Positions 1-8,003 of a DNA stretch of 11,764 bases are shown here, in pieces; within the stretch, counting starts at the first letter, position 1, and every line of letters begins with the position of its first letter. This DNA comes from Irineochytrium annulatum (lineage: Eukaryota; Chytridiomycota; Chytridiomycetes; Chytridiales; Chytridiaceae), in contig JADGJL010000946.1 of NCBI GenBank assembly GCA_027600665.1, forward strand, positions 1 through 11,764. The letters are read 5' to 3'. The translations under genes and the position numbers were made by a program. Below the pieces are notes generated by a model that saw only the letters and a list, made by a program, of their open reading frames with translations, had not been told where the DNA came from and searched no databases.

Positions 1-1032
1 CCGTGGTGGTCAATGTGCCAACGCCACCGGAAGTTCCCCTACCAAAGGTTCCTACGATCTTGGGACGGCGGGGGAAACGATGACGACGACGTGATGATCC
101 ATGGCAGACGGCCATAAAGGTACGCCCATCAAATCACTCGGGTTATGTTAAATGCGTTGCGATCAATTCCAGATCCTATTGAATTACTGCACAAGCGGAT
201 GCTGCAAATGTCCGTGTTCTGGTATCCTCATTATCGGCAGCAGGGTGGTTGTTTTTAACACTATAAGAGATGAGGACGTGCCACCGTCCAACGTCTTCCC
301 CTTCATCCTCCTCGGCGTTGTCCGCGCTCCCTCGTCCTCGTCATCCGCGTCGTCCGCCTCCTCCTGATCCTCGTCCTCGTCTTCGCCCTTCTTCGCAAAG
401 AGTTAAAGTGTTAGGATCAGAAACCTAAGCTTTATGGTCGCACGGAACGAGATCGTTTGGGTCATATAGATCCCAGCACTATTGGGTGCACGCCTGGGAG
501 GTTCGGTATACGTCCGTTGGCACAAATGCAACCTAAAAAAGCATCAAAGGGTGCCGAAATTAAAAACTTGTGGATATTTTTCTTATTCTCTTCATAGCAC
601 CGAACATGCCAGCCCGTAGGCGATGACCACATCTTCCGAGTCGCCAATCGACGATGTAGGCTTCTTTAAACACTTGCTCCTCACTCTCACAGTGCAAGCA
701 AGCGTGTATATACGTAGTATATATCAATGTAAATATTGTTACTTTCAGCAAAAAGTAGATGCCTTTGCTATTAAACGACACCCACAAATGCCTCCGCAGG
801 ATTGAGAGAGCCACCACCATCCCAGAGGCACTTTTGAAGCCCGCCAAACTTGCATGCACGACGCCCAGATTGAGAAGTAAAAGACGAACGCCGGTTTTTT
901 AACGCCTGACCAGACGCGACGCCGCCCCGAAATGCGACGCAGGGGAAGAGAGCGCAAATAACGCCGCGGGAGAGTGGAAAGCTTAAAGTGGCCCCGACGT
1001 TCGCCCCCGGCTTCGCCATCAACAATCGTGCA
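1..1032. other. Left spacer with no recognised gene; possible gene ends at the window edge
   Basis: No gene could be identified here. At the extreme left, plus-frame 3 is open from base 3 to a TGA at 81-83 and reads as a Pro/Val-rich tail (NVPTPPEVPLPKVP), so it could be the last codons of a gene entering from the left. The opposite strand is also open from an ATG at 113-115 to the edge, with an Arg-rich then Gly/Thr-rich product, so the two strands compete and neither is secure. Bases about 300-393 are a run of TCC/TCG-like triplets that reads as poly-Ser on plus and as an Asp/Glu-rich segment on minus. Bases about 500-780 are AT-rich and contain a 7-bp inverted repeat (TATATAC, 3-nt gap, GTATATA; 707-723). 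Bases 880-1032 turn GC-rich and are probably the promoter and 5' leader of the PH gene that follows. Confidence 0.4.
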
Positions 1033-2200
1033 ATGGACTCACTGCGACCACCACAGACGCGCTCGCGATCCCGTACACGATCGCCGGCTCACCAGCCTCG
1101 GCGACGCCGGTCGGGCTTGCTTCTGCGGCTTCATTTCATCGCGGCCGGCGCGTTGGCGTGGGAACCTCATTATGCCGTTGTCGACACAACCGCCCAGGCT
1201 CTTCACCTGTTTGCCTCCCAAGACGCGACCGACGCGTCGCCTCTCGTATCGTATGCGCTCCGTGGCGCCCTTGTCGCCAAGGGGACGGTCGGCTGGTTCA
1301 GTCCATCAGCTTACCAGCAACCGGCCTCCGATGAACTCTTCTTCATCATCCCATTTTCGGAGGAGCCCGTCGTTCTCAAGGCGGAGTGTGGGGCCGACCG
1401 CGACGAGTGGCTCAGGGCCTTAAGGCCCTTGGCAAACAGACCCCATCTTCGCGGCCCTTCCACCCGTACCGGACACCACCAACTCGTCCCATCTACCGCC
1501 CTCTCCGCAAGGCACAGCCTCCCTGAAGTCGCCCGGCCGTAACCCCGTCGCGCCCGTCCGCCAGGACTCGACAACCTCGACGAGTGGCATAACTACATCA
1601 TCGAGCCTAACCTCGGCGCTCCTCTCTAGCCTCGACCTGACGGACTCCCGTGTCCTCGTGCCATCGGCGCCGGCGCGCGAAGACGGCACCACCGTCGCCA
1701 CCATCGCATCCCCACTGTCGCCGCTGACCCCACCTCCAAGGACACGCACGCTGACGGGCAGGCCACCCCCGCCTCCCATCGGCGACGCATCATTAGCAGG
1801 GCGGAGAAGCCACGAGGATTACCTGTACCAGCGCCCCACGCCGCAGAGTCGCCCAAGTGCCGATAACATCACCCGCCGCGACTTCGACTTTCTCAAGGGG
1901 CCGTCAATGCCGCCCGTCGCCGCTGGGCGCGGTCGGGCGCGCGCCGGGTCGCTGGGCGACGCGCTGGCGGAGGATAACAAGGAACGGGGTGGCGCCCTGC
2001 AGGCCAACAGGGCGCGCTCGGGCTCCGTTGACAACATGGTTGCGGGCTTCAGGGCACACCAACAGACTACGGCGTATGGGGCCCTTGCGAACACAGCTAA
2101 GAGGTACCTGGTCGCGAGGGGGGACGTCGGCTCGAATAGCAAGGGCCGGGCACGTAGGTCGCAGGATGCAATGCGCATCCCGTGCGAAATTTACATTTGA
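1033..2200 (+). CDS. PH-domain protein with Ser/Thr/Pro-rich tail (two-exon model)
   Basis: The N-terminal half looks like a pleckstrin homology domain, a fold that binds phosphoinositides or protein partners. After a basic Arg/Ser leader comes SGLLLRLHF, then WEPHYAVVD, ALHLFASQ, a long strand-rich middle, and the C-terminal helix GADRDEWLRAL with the near-invariant Trp. The first in-frame ATG is at 1033; the frame is open upstream only through a GTG at 988. The frame that holds the PH domain stops at 1540-1542, while the rest of the tail lies in the next frame up to TGA at 2198-2200. An intron at 1539-1629 (GTAACC donor, CTAAC at 1607-1611, CTCTCTAG acceptor; 91 nt) joins the two frames in phase and gives about 358 aa. 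A competing model is a single-base frameshift near 1414-1440, because the second frame is already open from 1424 and reads as a plausible Ser/Thr/Pro linker. The tail has DYLYQRPTPQSRPS, DFDFLKGP and two Arg-Ala/Ser-Gly-Ser repeats (RARAGSLGD, RARSGSVDN) that resemble kinase sites. I do not recognise the orthologue. Confidence 0.6.
1414..1429. repeat. 16-bp perfect palindrome in the PH-domain helix codons
   Basis: AGGGCCTTAAGGCCCT equals its own reverse complement. It encodes the last turn of the PH C-terminal helix and sits where the alternative tail frame first opens (a TAA at 1421-1423 closes that frame upstream). It is therefore a natural place to suspect an indel or a base-calling error. 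Confidence 0.85.
1539..1629 (+). other. Proposed intron of the PH-domain gene
   Basis: Donor GTAACC, branch-like CTAAC 18 nt before the end, and a pyrimidine-rich acceptor CTCTCTAG. It splits a Pro codon (CC|C) and joins the PH-domain frame to the tail frame exactly. Against it: the donor is not the best consensus, the segment is GC-rich for an intron, and the downstream frame has no stop through it. Confidence 0.45.
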
Positions 2201-2429
2201 AGGGCTGGCTGGGGTCGATTGAACACGTTATCTTCCACCCATACTTAGCTCCATAGTCAACAAGTTACATAATTTTGCGATTTGGTTGCTCTTAAGATCC
2301 AAGCTGCATCTCATGCACTTGTTTAGCTGCAGGCAAACGATACATATGTTTAAACTCCGTATTGCGCGATGTGTCTGGTTATAAAACATGTCCTTATGTG
2401 GTAATGCGAAATGTACATATCTTCAATGT
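2201..2429. other. Convergent 3' spacer between PH gene and CHO2
   Basis: AT-rich, 229 bp, between two stop codons that face each other. It must hold both 3' UTRs and polyadenylation signals. No canonical AATAAA is seen on the plus strand. Nothing else is recognised. Confidence 0.6.
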
Positions 2430-5400
2430 CTATGGGGCGGCCGTAATCTTTAAAGCCTCACGCGCCTCGCATATCTATGTTGAAACGTTTGGATGAGTGA
2501 TGAGTGGTGAGTAAATAAGCATCTTAATAGGTATAAATTTACGCACCCTTCTGGCAAGGACTCGCACGGTTGGAAAAATAAAAATAACCTTCCATGAAAA
2601 TTCGATGCCGAAAATTTGACGAATTCCGTAGACAATCCGTTGGGTAACCTCTTCCTTGTACTTCGCAAAGGATGCTACAAATACACAACTAAGAAAACAA
2701 AAGGAATAAGAACGGGACGTACCGGCGTCCGGAGTGTCTTCCCCAACCTTGCATCTCGTGATGACATCCTCGTCCACCCCGAGCCTCCTATCACCAATCC
2801 CCACGTCGACATCCACACACCTCTCCACCAGCGCCCTCAGCGTCTCCTCCACCCTCTCAAATACGCTAGGCATGCCCGGTCCTCCTTCCTCCTCCCAGTC
2901 AAACTCCTCGACGACGATCTCAAAAACGTGCGATACCGCCAACACGCTGTAGCCAGAGTCCAGGTGATATCGGGCCTCGTACGCTCCCACGCGCCACGGC
3001 AGGCGCGACCGCTTAAAGACCACTATCCCCGTCACAATCCTTAAACCCTCGTCCTCCTCCGACTGCCGTACCGTCACGGGCGTCTCGCCGAGGAGAATGG
3101 TCGTCTTCACCTTCGCCGCAGGACCCTTCCTTTTTCTCCCCGCGGGATTGTCGTCGACCGCGAGTTCCGGCCCGTCCGTCGTCGGCGAAGCTGGTGGTGT
3201 GTCGTCTGAGGGCGAAGGGATTGGCTGTGTAATCTTCCTCATTAGGGGCGTCGTGACGTCGTCGTCCTCGCGGTGCCACGCGTTGGTGACAAAGATCCAT
3301 AGGTTATTGCGTGACGTCGTGATCTCCGTCGAAAGGTTATGGCCAGCACCGTAGATGCCAATCCAATCCCTCCGCTTCACCGTCTCGCGCGCGCAGGTGA
3401 ACTGTATTGGGATAGGCTCGCCGAGCCGGAAAACGATTGGACCAGCGTCACGCCCTTGAACGAAGGTCTGCTGAAGCGGAGAGTGCTTCGGCGCCGAAGG
3501 GAACGTGAGAGAGTACAAATGTATCGGGAGCAGCGGAGAGGGGCTTCGTTGAGTGCTAATAGAAACGGGCAAATTAACAAAAAAAACGAAAAAGGTCATA
3601 AATAAAAAGGAAGAACAGTGAAACTAAGAAATTGAGTGTTCCGCTTACACGCTAGCCAGCCGCTCCACTCGTTTGGTCACAATCATCTTCGCGTCGTGTA
3701 CGATCTTGTTCACTCTTGGCTTTGTCTTTTTCACAGCCTCCCTCATGGTTTCGCTAAAGCTACTGCGACTTTGAGGCATCCTATACGGCAAGTTCGGCCG
3801 TTCTTTCGACCCACGCCTTTTCCTCAGACCATCCAAAGGCTCATCCAACATCTCCGACCCCGACGACGTGCTCTCCTCCTCCGGCTCTCTCTTCAGCGCG
3901 CGCGATTCCGAAGTCGGCCGCGCTTTGAAGTATGAGGGGGCTTCATCAAAGTCCTCATCGTCATCCTCCTCGCCGTGAGACGAGGTCCTATCATCCTCAT
4001 CCTCCTGCTCGCTGTCATCCGCGTCCCAACTCCTCGCGCCCTCCCAGCTCATCACCCTGCGAAGCCGTTTGATCTTCCTCCACCTCGTATCCAAGCCCTT
4101 CACGACCCGATCAACCACATCCTTAGCCTGCCCCTCAATCTTTTCCACCCCCTCCCTCAGCGCCTTTTCCATGCCCGCATCCTGCCTCGCCCGCACCTTC
4201 GGCCCGTACCGACGATGCATGTGCGGCAGCTCGACGTATCGAACAAACATCCAATTGCTGATCTGGCCAAAGACCGTCAACCACATCAACGGCCAGGAGC
4301 CGCACACCATTGTTATCCCCCACGCGGATGCGGTGGCCGCCCAGGCGTTCGGGTGGTTCAGGAAACGGTAAATTCCCGTGTAATTCAAGGTGTTTGCGTC
4401 CCGAAGCGAGTCGATAAAGAAATCGCCGTAGAACCAGCCGAAGTCGCCCAGGGCCTTATGAATGGACAAGGCCGTACCAATATGAAGCAAGATCAAAATC
4501 TAGAGTTAGAAATTAGTGGAAAGGTAAATGAATCGAGGACTTACGGCCGCTATAATATGCTTCAGAAGTACAATCCCGTGGTACCAATTCTCGGGAACGG
4601 TATATAACCTGCACGCGCAGATGAAGAAAGTGATGTACGTCATTGATTGCGAGAGGTTGAAGAAGCTTGACAACGTTCAGTACAGCAATAGAAGAGCACA
4701 CATACATTTTCCATTGGTGGAAAGCCTCCTTGGTAGTCTCGCCGTACTTAATAAAATGCCGACTCCAAAACTTGTTTGTACTTTGCAAATGTAGTATGAG
4801 ACCGAGAACCCAGTTGTACATGATCCTCCAAAACCCGGCTTGCCTGTCTTGGTTAGTCAAATCATAAGCACAAGAAGTGAACAAACCCAATGTAAAACCA
4901 CAATTTCCAATGATCATTCTCAATAGGTCCTATCATTACAGCCGTGACGCAAGTGTATATCCAAATTCCAACCGTAAGTAAGTCGGAACTTCGAAACCAG
5001 TCGAAATTACGAAGGATGATCAAATCACGCTGGAAGAAGTTCCGCATAATTCGCTTATCGTGAAGATTGTCCGCTATCAACCGCATAGTCAGAGATATAT
5101 CAAAATCAATTCGCAACGGACCCGAGTTGGACATGTCCGCTGAGTGATAAATCTTCTCCATATGCGGACTTTCGACGAAATAGAGGAAAAGGAGTTGAGC
5201 CCCGTGTGCAGCGAGAGACACAAAAAAAACGGAATAGCTTTTCACGAGCAACGCCGACCCGTAAAACCCAATGTAACCAACGGAGTACATAGGATGCGGC
5301 GCCATCTCATATACACCGCTAAGCGTCGGGGAGGTGTCAATTAGAAAAAAAAAGTCGCCCCAGTCTGCGCATGAGTCAGATGAGTTCCTGAGGACGAAGG

Positions 5401-6381
5401 AAACTTACACCAAGCAAAGTCCTTGATCACCCGTCTCACATCCAACTTCACCCAAAAATTAAAGCCTAGCATGAGAAGCGAGGCGAAGAATCTCAGATAG
5501 TCATGCCACGTGAACGGCACGTCGGGGGCAAAGTCCACATGCGACGCCGCGAAGAAGAAGAAGCAAACAAAATCGTTGATGAGAATGATGTCCACGAATC
5601 CTCGGAAGAGAGTCCATGTAATGTATTCGATCGGCAGCTCCTGGAATTGCAAAGTCAATGGTAAGCCAAATAAGCAACCAAAGTTCAACTCACGTCATAA
5701 GCGACATCATCAACGCCGATTTTCTTCTTCAGCTCGCCAACAAGGTACTCAGTCCAAGGACCCCTCCGACTACTCGGCCTCCCGCCGAGGTTCTTCCTTT
5801 TAACCCATCTGACGAGGAATTGCGAGCTGCTTTGCAGCTTGAGCATCACGCCAAGAACCACGTCCAGCATGAACCTCCAAAACCCAAACAGCATCATGAA
5901 TGCGGTTCGGTTGAAGTCCGTCGTGGGCTGCGTCGTGCCCGTAATGAAGACAAAGACTTCGATGGCGAGTATCACGAGGATCGTCCACTCGAACACGGTC
6001 TGGGGCTCCGAAGGGTAGAAAAGCGACTCAATGATGTCCTGCGTCGGGGGAACTTGGAAGTCTGGGCGGTATGCCGTGAGTGAGGACCGGGACTACGCGC
6101 GGAATTGGAATCTAACGGGCTCGAACTGATCAGATGCACAGACCTTGCCCGCTGAAGGTCCTTCCCCAAATAATAGCGGTCTGGTCCTGATCATCGACCT
6201 CGCTGAACGTGTCGGCAGCCGGGATGTCAGCTGGATCCTTCGGGGGCGAAGATTCGGTTAACGTTGATTTGAAGGCCAGAGGCGAGCTTGGGGATGGCTT
6301 TGGTGTGGCCGACGCCGACGGCCCGGCCGCCACGCCATCGGAACCGACGAGAGTGGAGACCTCGCTGTCGAGATCGCCCAT
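2430..6381 (-). CDS. CHO2: Phosphatidylethanolamine N-methyltransferase (Cho2), ten exons
   Basis: This enzyme transfers a methyl group from S-adenosylmethionine to phosphatidylethanolamine, the first step of the methylation route to phosphatidylcholine in the ER membrane. Exons on the minus strand: 6381-6144, 6061-5694, 5640-5409, 5364-4887, 4843-4706, 4665-4545, 4499-3649, 3555-2723, 2674-2547, 2474-2430. The sum is 3432 nt, or 1143 aa, somewhat long for the family. A Ser/Pro-rich leader is followed by [19 protein letters not shown] and membrane segments. The first methyltransferase repeat has DFAWYWGDFFF (about 276-286), [12 protein letters not shown] (about 299) and [11 protein letters not shown] (about 342). 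The second has [12 protein letters not shown] (542-553), [13 protein letters not shown] (563-575) and [11 protein letters not shown] (614-624). An acidic insert lies near 685-715. The cytosolic C-terminal domain has [18 protein letters not shown] and [13 protein letters not shown], and ends with [10 protein letters not shown] and [12 protein letters not shown]. Splice phases agree at all nine junctions. Family identity is very secure; intron 4 (4886-4844, GTTTGT donor) and the last exon are the least certain parts. Confidence 0.93.
2475..2546 (-). other. CHO2 intron 9 (72 nt) giving an alternative C-terminus
   Basis: Donor GTGCGT after an Arg codon, TTTACTCAC branch-like site, acceptor CAACATAG. 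Splicing adds [14 protein letters not shown] and a stop at 2432-2430, which fits the family's C-terminal helix. Without splicing the protein ends at the TAG that is itself the acceptor. Confidence 0.65.
2675..2722 (-). other. CHO2 intron 8 (48 nt, multiple of three, no stop)
   Basis: Donor GTACGT, T-rich body, acceptor TTTGTAG. Phase is preserved because the length is 3n, so the unspliced message would also read through. The inserted residues would be Ser/Phe/Cys-rich and unlike the surrounding protein, which favours splicing. Confidence 0.75.
3556..3648 (-). other. CHO2 intron 7 (93 nt)
   Basis: Donor GTAAGC, very T-rich body, acceptor TTCTATTAG. It splits a Val codon (GT|C) and bridges the stop codon that closes the previous frame, linking the basic/acidic linker to the C-terminal domain exon. 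Confidence 0.75.
4500..4544 (-). other. CHO2 intron 6 (45 nt)
   Basis: Perfect donor GTAAGT, TTCTAAC branch site, acceptor CTCTAG, phase 0. It joins LLKHIIAA(V) to ILILLHIG, just before the second methyltransferase repeat. Confidence 0.92.
4666..4705 (-). other. CHO2 intron 5 (40 nt)
   Basis: Donor GTATGT, CTGAAC branch-like site, acceptor GTCAAG. It joins FHQWK to [15 protein letters not shown] in phase. Confidence 0.88.
4844..4886 (-). other. CHO2 intron 4 (43 nt), donor uncertain
   Basis: An excellent branch site (TTGACTAACC) and acceptor AAGACAG are clear, and a frame change forces an intron here. The donor GTTTGT at 4886 gives phase agreement and a length like the neighbouring introns. 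A later GTGCTT donor also keeps phase but leaves only 28 nt. Confidence 0.65.
5365..5408 (-). other. CHO2 intron 3 (44 nt)
   Basis: Perfect donor GTAAGT, CTGAC branch-like site, acceptor GCGCAG. It splits a Tyr codon (T|AC) and restores the hallmark DFAWYWGDFFF across the junction. Confidence 0.92.
5641..5693 (-). other. CHO2 intron 2 (53 nt)
   Basis: Consensus donor GTGAGT and acceptor AATTCCAG, phase 0. It joins VDDVAYD to ELPIEYITW. Confidence 0.85.
6062..6143 (-). other. CHO2 intron 1 (82 nt)
   Basis: Donor GTCTGT, acceptor CCGCCCAG. It splits an Asp codon (G|AC) and joins WGRTFSGQ to DFQVPPTQD, as expected for the family. Confidence 0.8.
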
Positions 6382-6449
6382 ACGTCAGTGCACAGGAATC
6401 AAGCAAGGCTTGGATGAGGTGGCTTGAATCTACAAGAAATCGTCCTTTC
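6382..6449. promoter_or_regulatory. 68-bp divergent gap between CHO2 and ORC5 start codons
   Basis: The two ATGs point away from each other with only 68 bp between them. Promoter elements and transcript leaders must therefore overlap, or extend into the first exon of the opposite gene. TACGTCA at 6381-6387 (TGACGTA on minus) resembles a CRE/ATF half-site variant, but it abuts the CHO2 ATG and shares its first base, so it may be fortuitous. No TATA box and no UAS-INO-like CATGTG element is visible in the gap. Confidence 0.5.
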
Positions 6450-8003
6450 ATGTCCGACTTTGAGGGCCAGCCCACCCCAATGTTCCCTGGACGCGAGCCG
6501 CAGCTGCAGTTCTTCCAGCGGACGATCCAAATGGTCTGCGGAATTTCTAAGTAGGAGTGTTGATTCCGAGTTCAAGGCCAGGATGGGGCTGTCGGTCCCG
6601 GCAGTCTTCGTGTACGGCCACTCGGCGACGGGGAAGACCTCGGTCATCCGACACGCGTTCGCAGACGAGCTGCACGCCTTCATTGACTGCATAGAGTGCT
6701 TTGCTCCGCGCTTGCTGTTCCACCGGATTCTGCGTCAGCTTGGGAAGGCCAGTGGGGACGAGGACATGACGGCGGCCAACGACAACTTCACGGATTTCAC
6801 GAGGGTCCTTCGGCGATATCTGTTGGGAACGAAGAGCAATAATGTGACATTGGTACTGCAGATTCGCGGTCACGATGTGCTGATGAAGGTTCAGATTTTC
6901 GACAATGCGGAACGATTGTTAGATTTATGTCAACCGACGCTACTCTGCGGATTGCTAAGACTTCAGGAGCTGACTCTTTGCCCCGTGTCGGTTGTGTTTG
7001 TCTCGACTTTCTCCTGGCGGAAGTTTCGCGGGGCATGTGGGACGATTGAACCTGTGCTTCTACTGTTTCCAAGATACACTGACCCTGTCAGTTTCTCACA
7101 CTGCCACGCAAAATAACGCAAATGATTTTCAGGAGTTGAAATCGATCTTGGCTCTTCATGCCCCAGATGAAGACATGCCTCTTCATAGGGAATTCATCGA
7201 CGTTGTCTACCCGCTTTTAAAGCCCGCCTCCGTGGACCTCATTGAGTTAAGGGAAATGATAGAAAGCCTCTATCCGAAGTACACTGAGCCGATAGTGAAA
7301 AACGGCGGTAAGTTTCGTTGGAGTTTGTTGTTTGTAACTAGTTGAAGTGGGACGCGACGAAAAGCTGAAACTGTACACAAACATCCAATTCCACGTCAAG
7401 ACTGCGATTGCGAACCTACAAGCCGCAGCGCTTGGAGGAGCAAGATGCGGAGGGGACGGCGGTGGACCGGATTCGCCCGACCGTCGCCTTCCAAAATGTA
7501 CCGCATTCTTACTCGTCGCTGCCTACCTTGCCTCCTATAGCCCTCCCCGACTTGACGTGCGGTTATTTAGTCGCGGGCCGGAAGGGAGGCGGCGTCTTAC
7601 GAAGGAACGGACGACGAAGCGGACGCAGGCGAAGGTTTGCGAGGGAACTGATGTACTGGCATCAATACTTCATAGCTGCGGCAGCATAAACTAGGGCCAA
7701 AGGCTTTTACAATAGACAGACTGCTTGCAATTTACTATTGCATCGTGGTTGAACTGGAAAACAACTGCGAACGCATCAGCTACGACCAAATGCTCATTCA
7801 GGTATTGGCTTGAACTACAAGTATGAAACTGAGCTATTTGCTTATAGACTTCTACACTTGTATCACGTCGGATGCTCACAAGAATAGGGCCGTCAGATAA
7901 ATTAGATACTGTCAAGTTTAAATGCACGGTGGACTTTGATAGGATATCTTTGTTGGCACGGAGATTAGACTTTGAGATCACACCTTACCTTTGCGATTAC
8001 TAG
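6450..8003 (+). CDS. ORC5: Origin recognition complex subunit 5 (Orc5), seven exons
   Basis: Orc5 is an AAA+ subunit of the six-part complex that binds replication origins in the nucleus and loads the MCM helicase. Exons: 6450-6533, 6577-6852, 6895-7086, 7133-7307, 7348-7634, 7676-7801, 7848-8003. The sum is 1296 nt, or 431 aa, the usual length for the family. Visible in order are MFPGREPQLQFFQRTIQM (11-28), Walker A GHSATGKT (42-49), FIDCIECFAPRLLFHRIL, Walker B VTLIFDNAERL (118-128), GLLRLQELT, VVFVSTFSWRKFRG and LYPKYTEPIVK. Further on come FLLVAAYLASYSPPRLDVRLF (from about 296), KLGPKAFTIDRLLAIYY (about 343) and the winged-helix end KFKCTVDFDRISLLARRLDF closing with PYLCDY and TAG at 8001-8003. 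The start is the ATG at 6450, just before the conserved FPGRE. All splice phases agree. Both Walker motifs look intact. The last two exons lack long ORFs and are easily missed. Only the acceptor of intron 4 is ambiguous. Confidence 0.95.
6534..6576 (+). other. ORC5 intron 1 (43 nt)
   Basis: Donor GTCTGC and acceptor GTTCAAG, phase 0. It joins QFFQRTIQM to ARMGLSVPAVFVYG and is needed to change frame. Nearer AG sites would leave implausibly small introns. Confidence 0.75.
6853..6894 (+). other. ORC5 intron 2 (42 nt, multiple of three, no stop)
   Basis: Donor GTACTG, GCTGAT branch-like site, acceptor GGTTCAG. Removal rebuilds Walker B (VTL|IFDNAERL). The surrounding frame stays open through it, so a gene caller would tend to include it. 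Confidence 0.85.
7087..7132 (+). other. ORC5 intron 3 (46 nt)
   Basis: Donor GTCAGT, acceptor ATTTTCAG, phase 0. It joins LLLFPRYTDP to ELKSILALH. Confidence 0.88.
7308..7347 (+). other. ORC5 intron 4 (40 nt), two possible acceptors
   Basis: The donor GTAAGT is perfect. Acceptors at 7341 (TAACTAG, 34 nt) and 7347 (TTGAAG, 40 nt) both keep phase and differ by two residues. The second leaves a sensible distance from the GTAAC branch-like site and an intron length like the others, so I prefer it. Confidence 0.7.
7635..7675 (+). other. ORC5 intron 5 (41 nt)
   Basis: Donor GTTTGC, AACTGAT branch-like site, acceptor CTTCATAG, phase 0. It joins TKRTQAK to LRQHKLGPKAF, the conserved entry to the C-terminal domain. 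Confidence 0.85.
7802..7847 (+). other. ORC5 intron 6 (46 nt)
   Basis: Donor GTATTG, AACTGAG branch-like site, acceptor GCTTATAG, phase 0. It joins SYDQMLIQ to TSTLVSRRML. Confidence 0.85.

Noticed and set aside
2616..3044. A 142-codon plus-strand frame opposite CHO2 exon 8
   Set aside because: It is antisense to the conserved Cho2 C-terminal domain and is His/Pro/Arg-rich, typical of a shadow frame in GC-rich DNA.
6381..6387. TGACGTA as an ATF/CREB site
   Set aside because: Only seven bases, shares the A of the CHO2 start codon and has no second copy; recorded only as a weak possibility in the promoter entry.
7408..7689. A 93-codon plus-strand frame overlapping ORC5 exon 5
   Set aside because: The overlapping frame carries FLLVAAYLASY and joins in phase to the ORC5 exons on both sides; this one has no family motif and starts with TTG.
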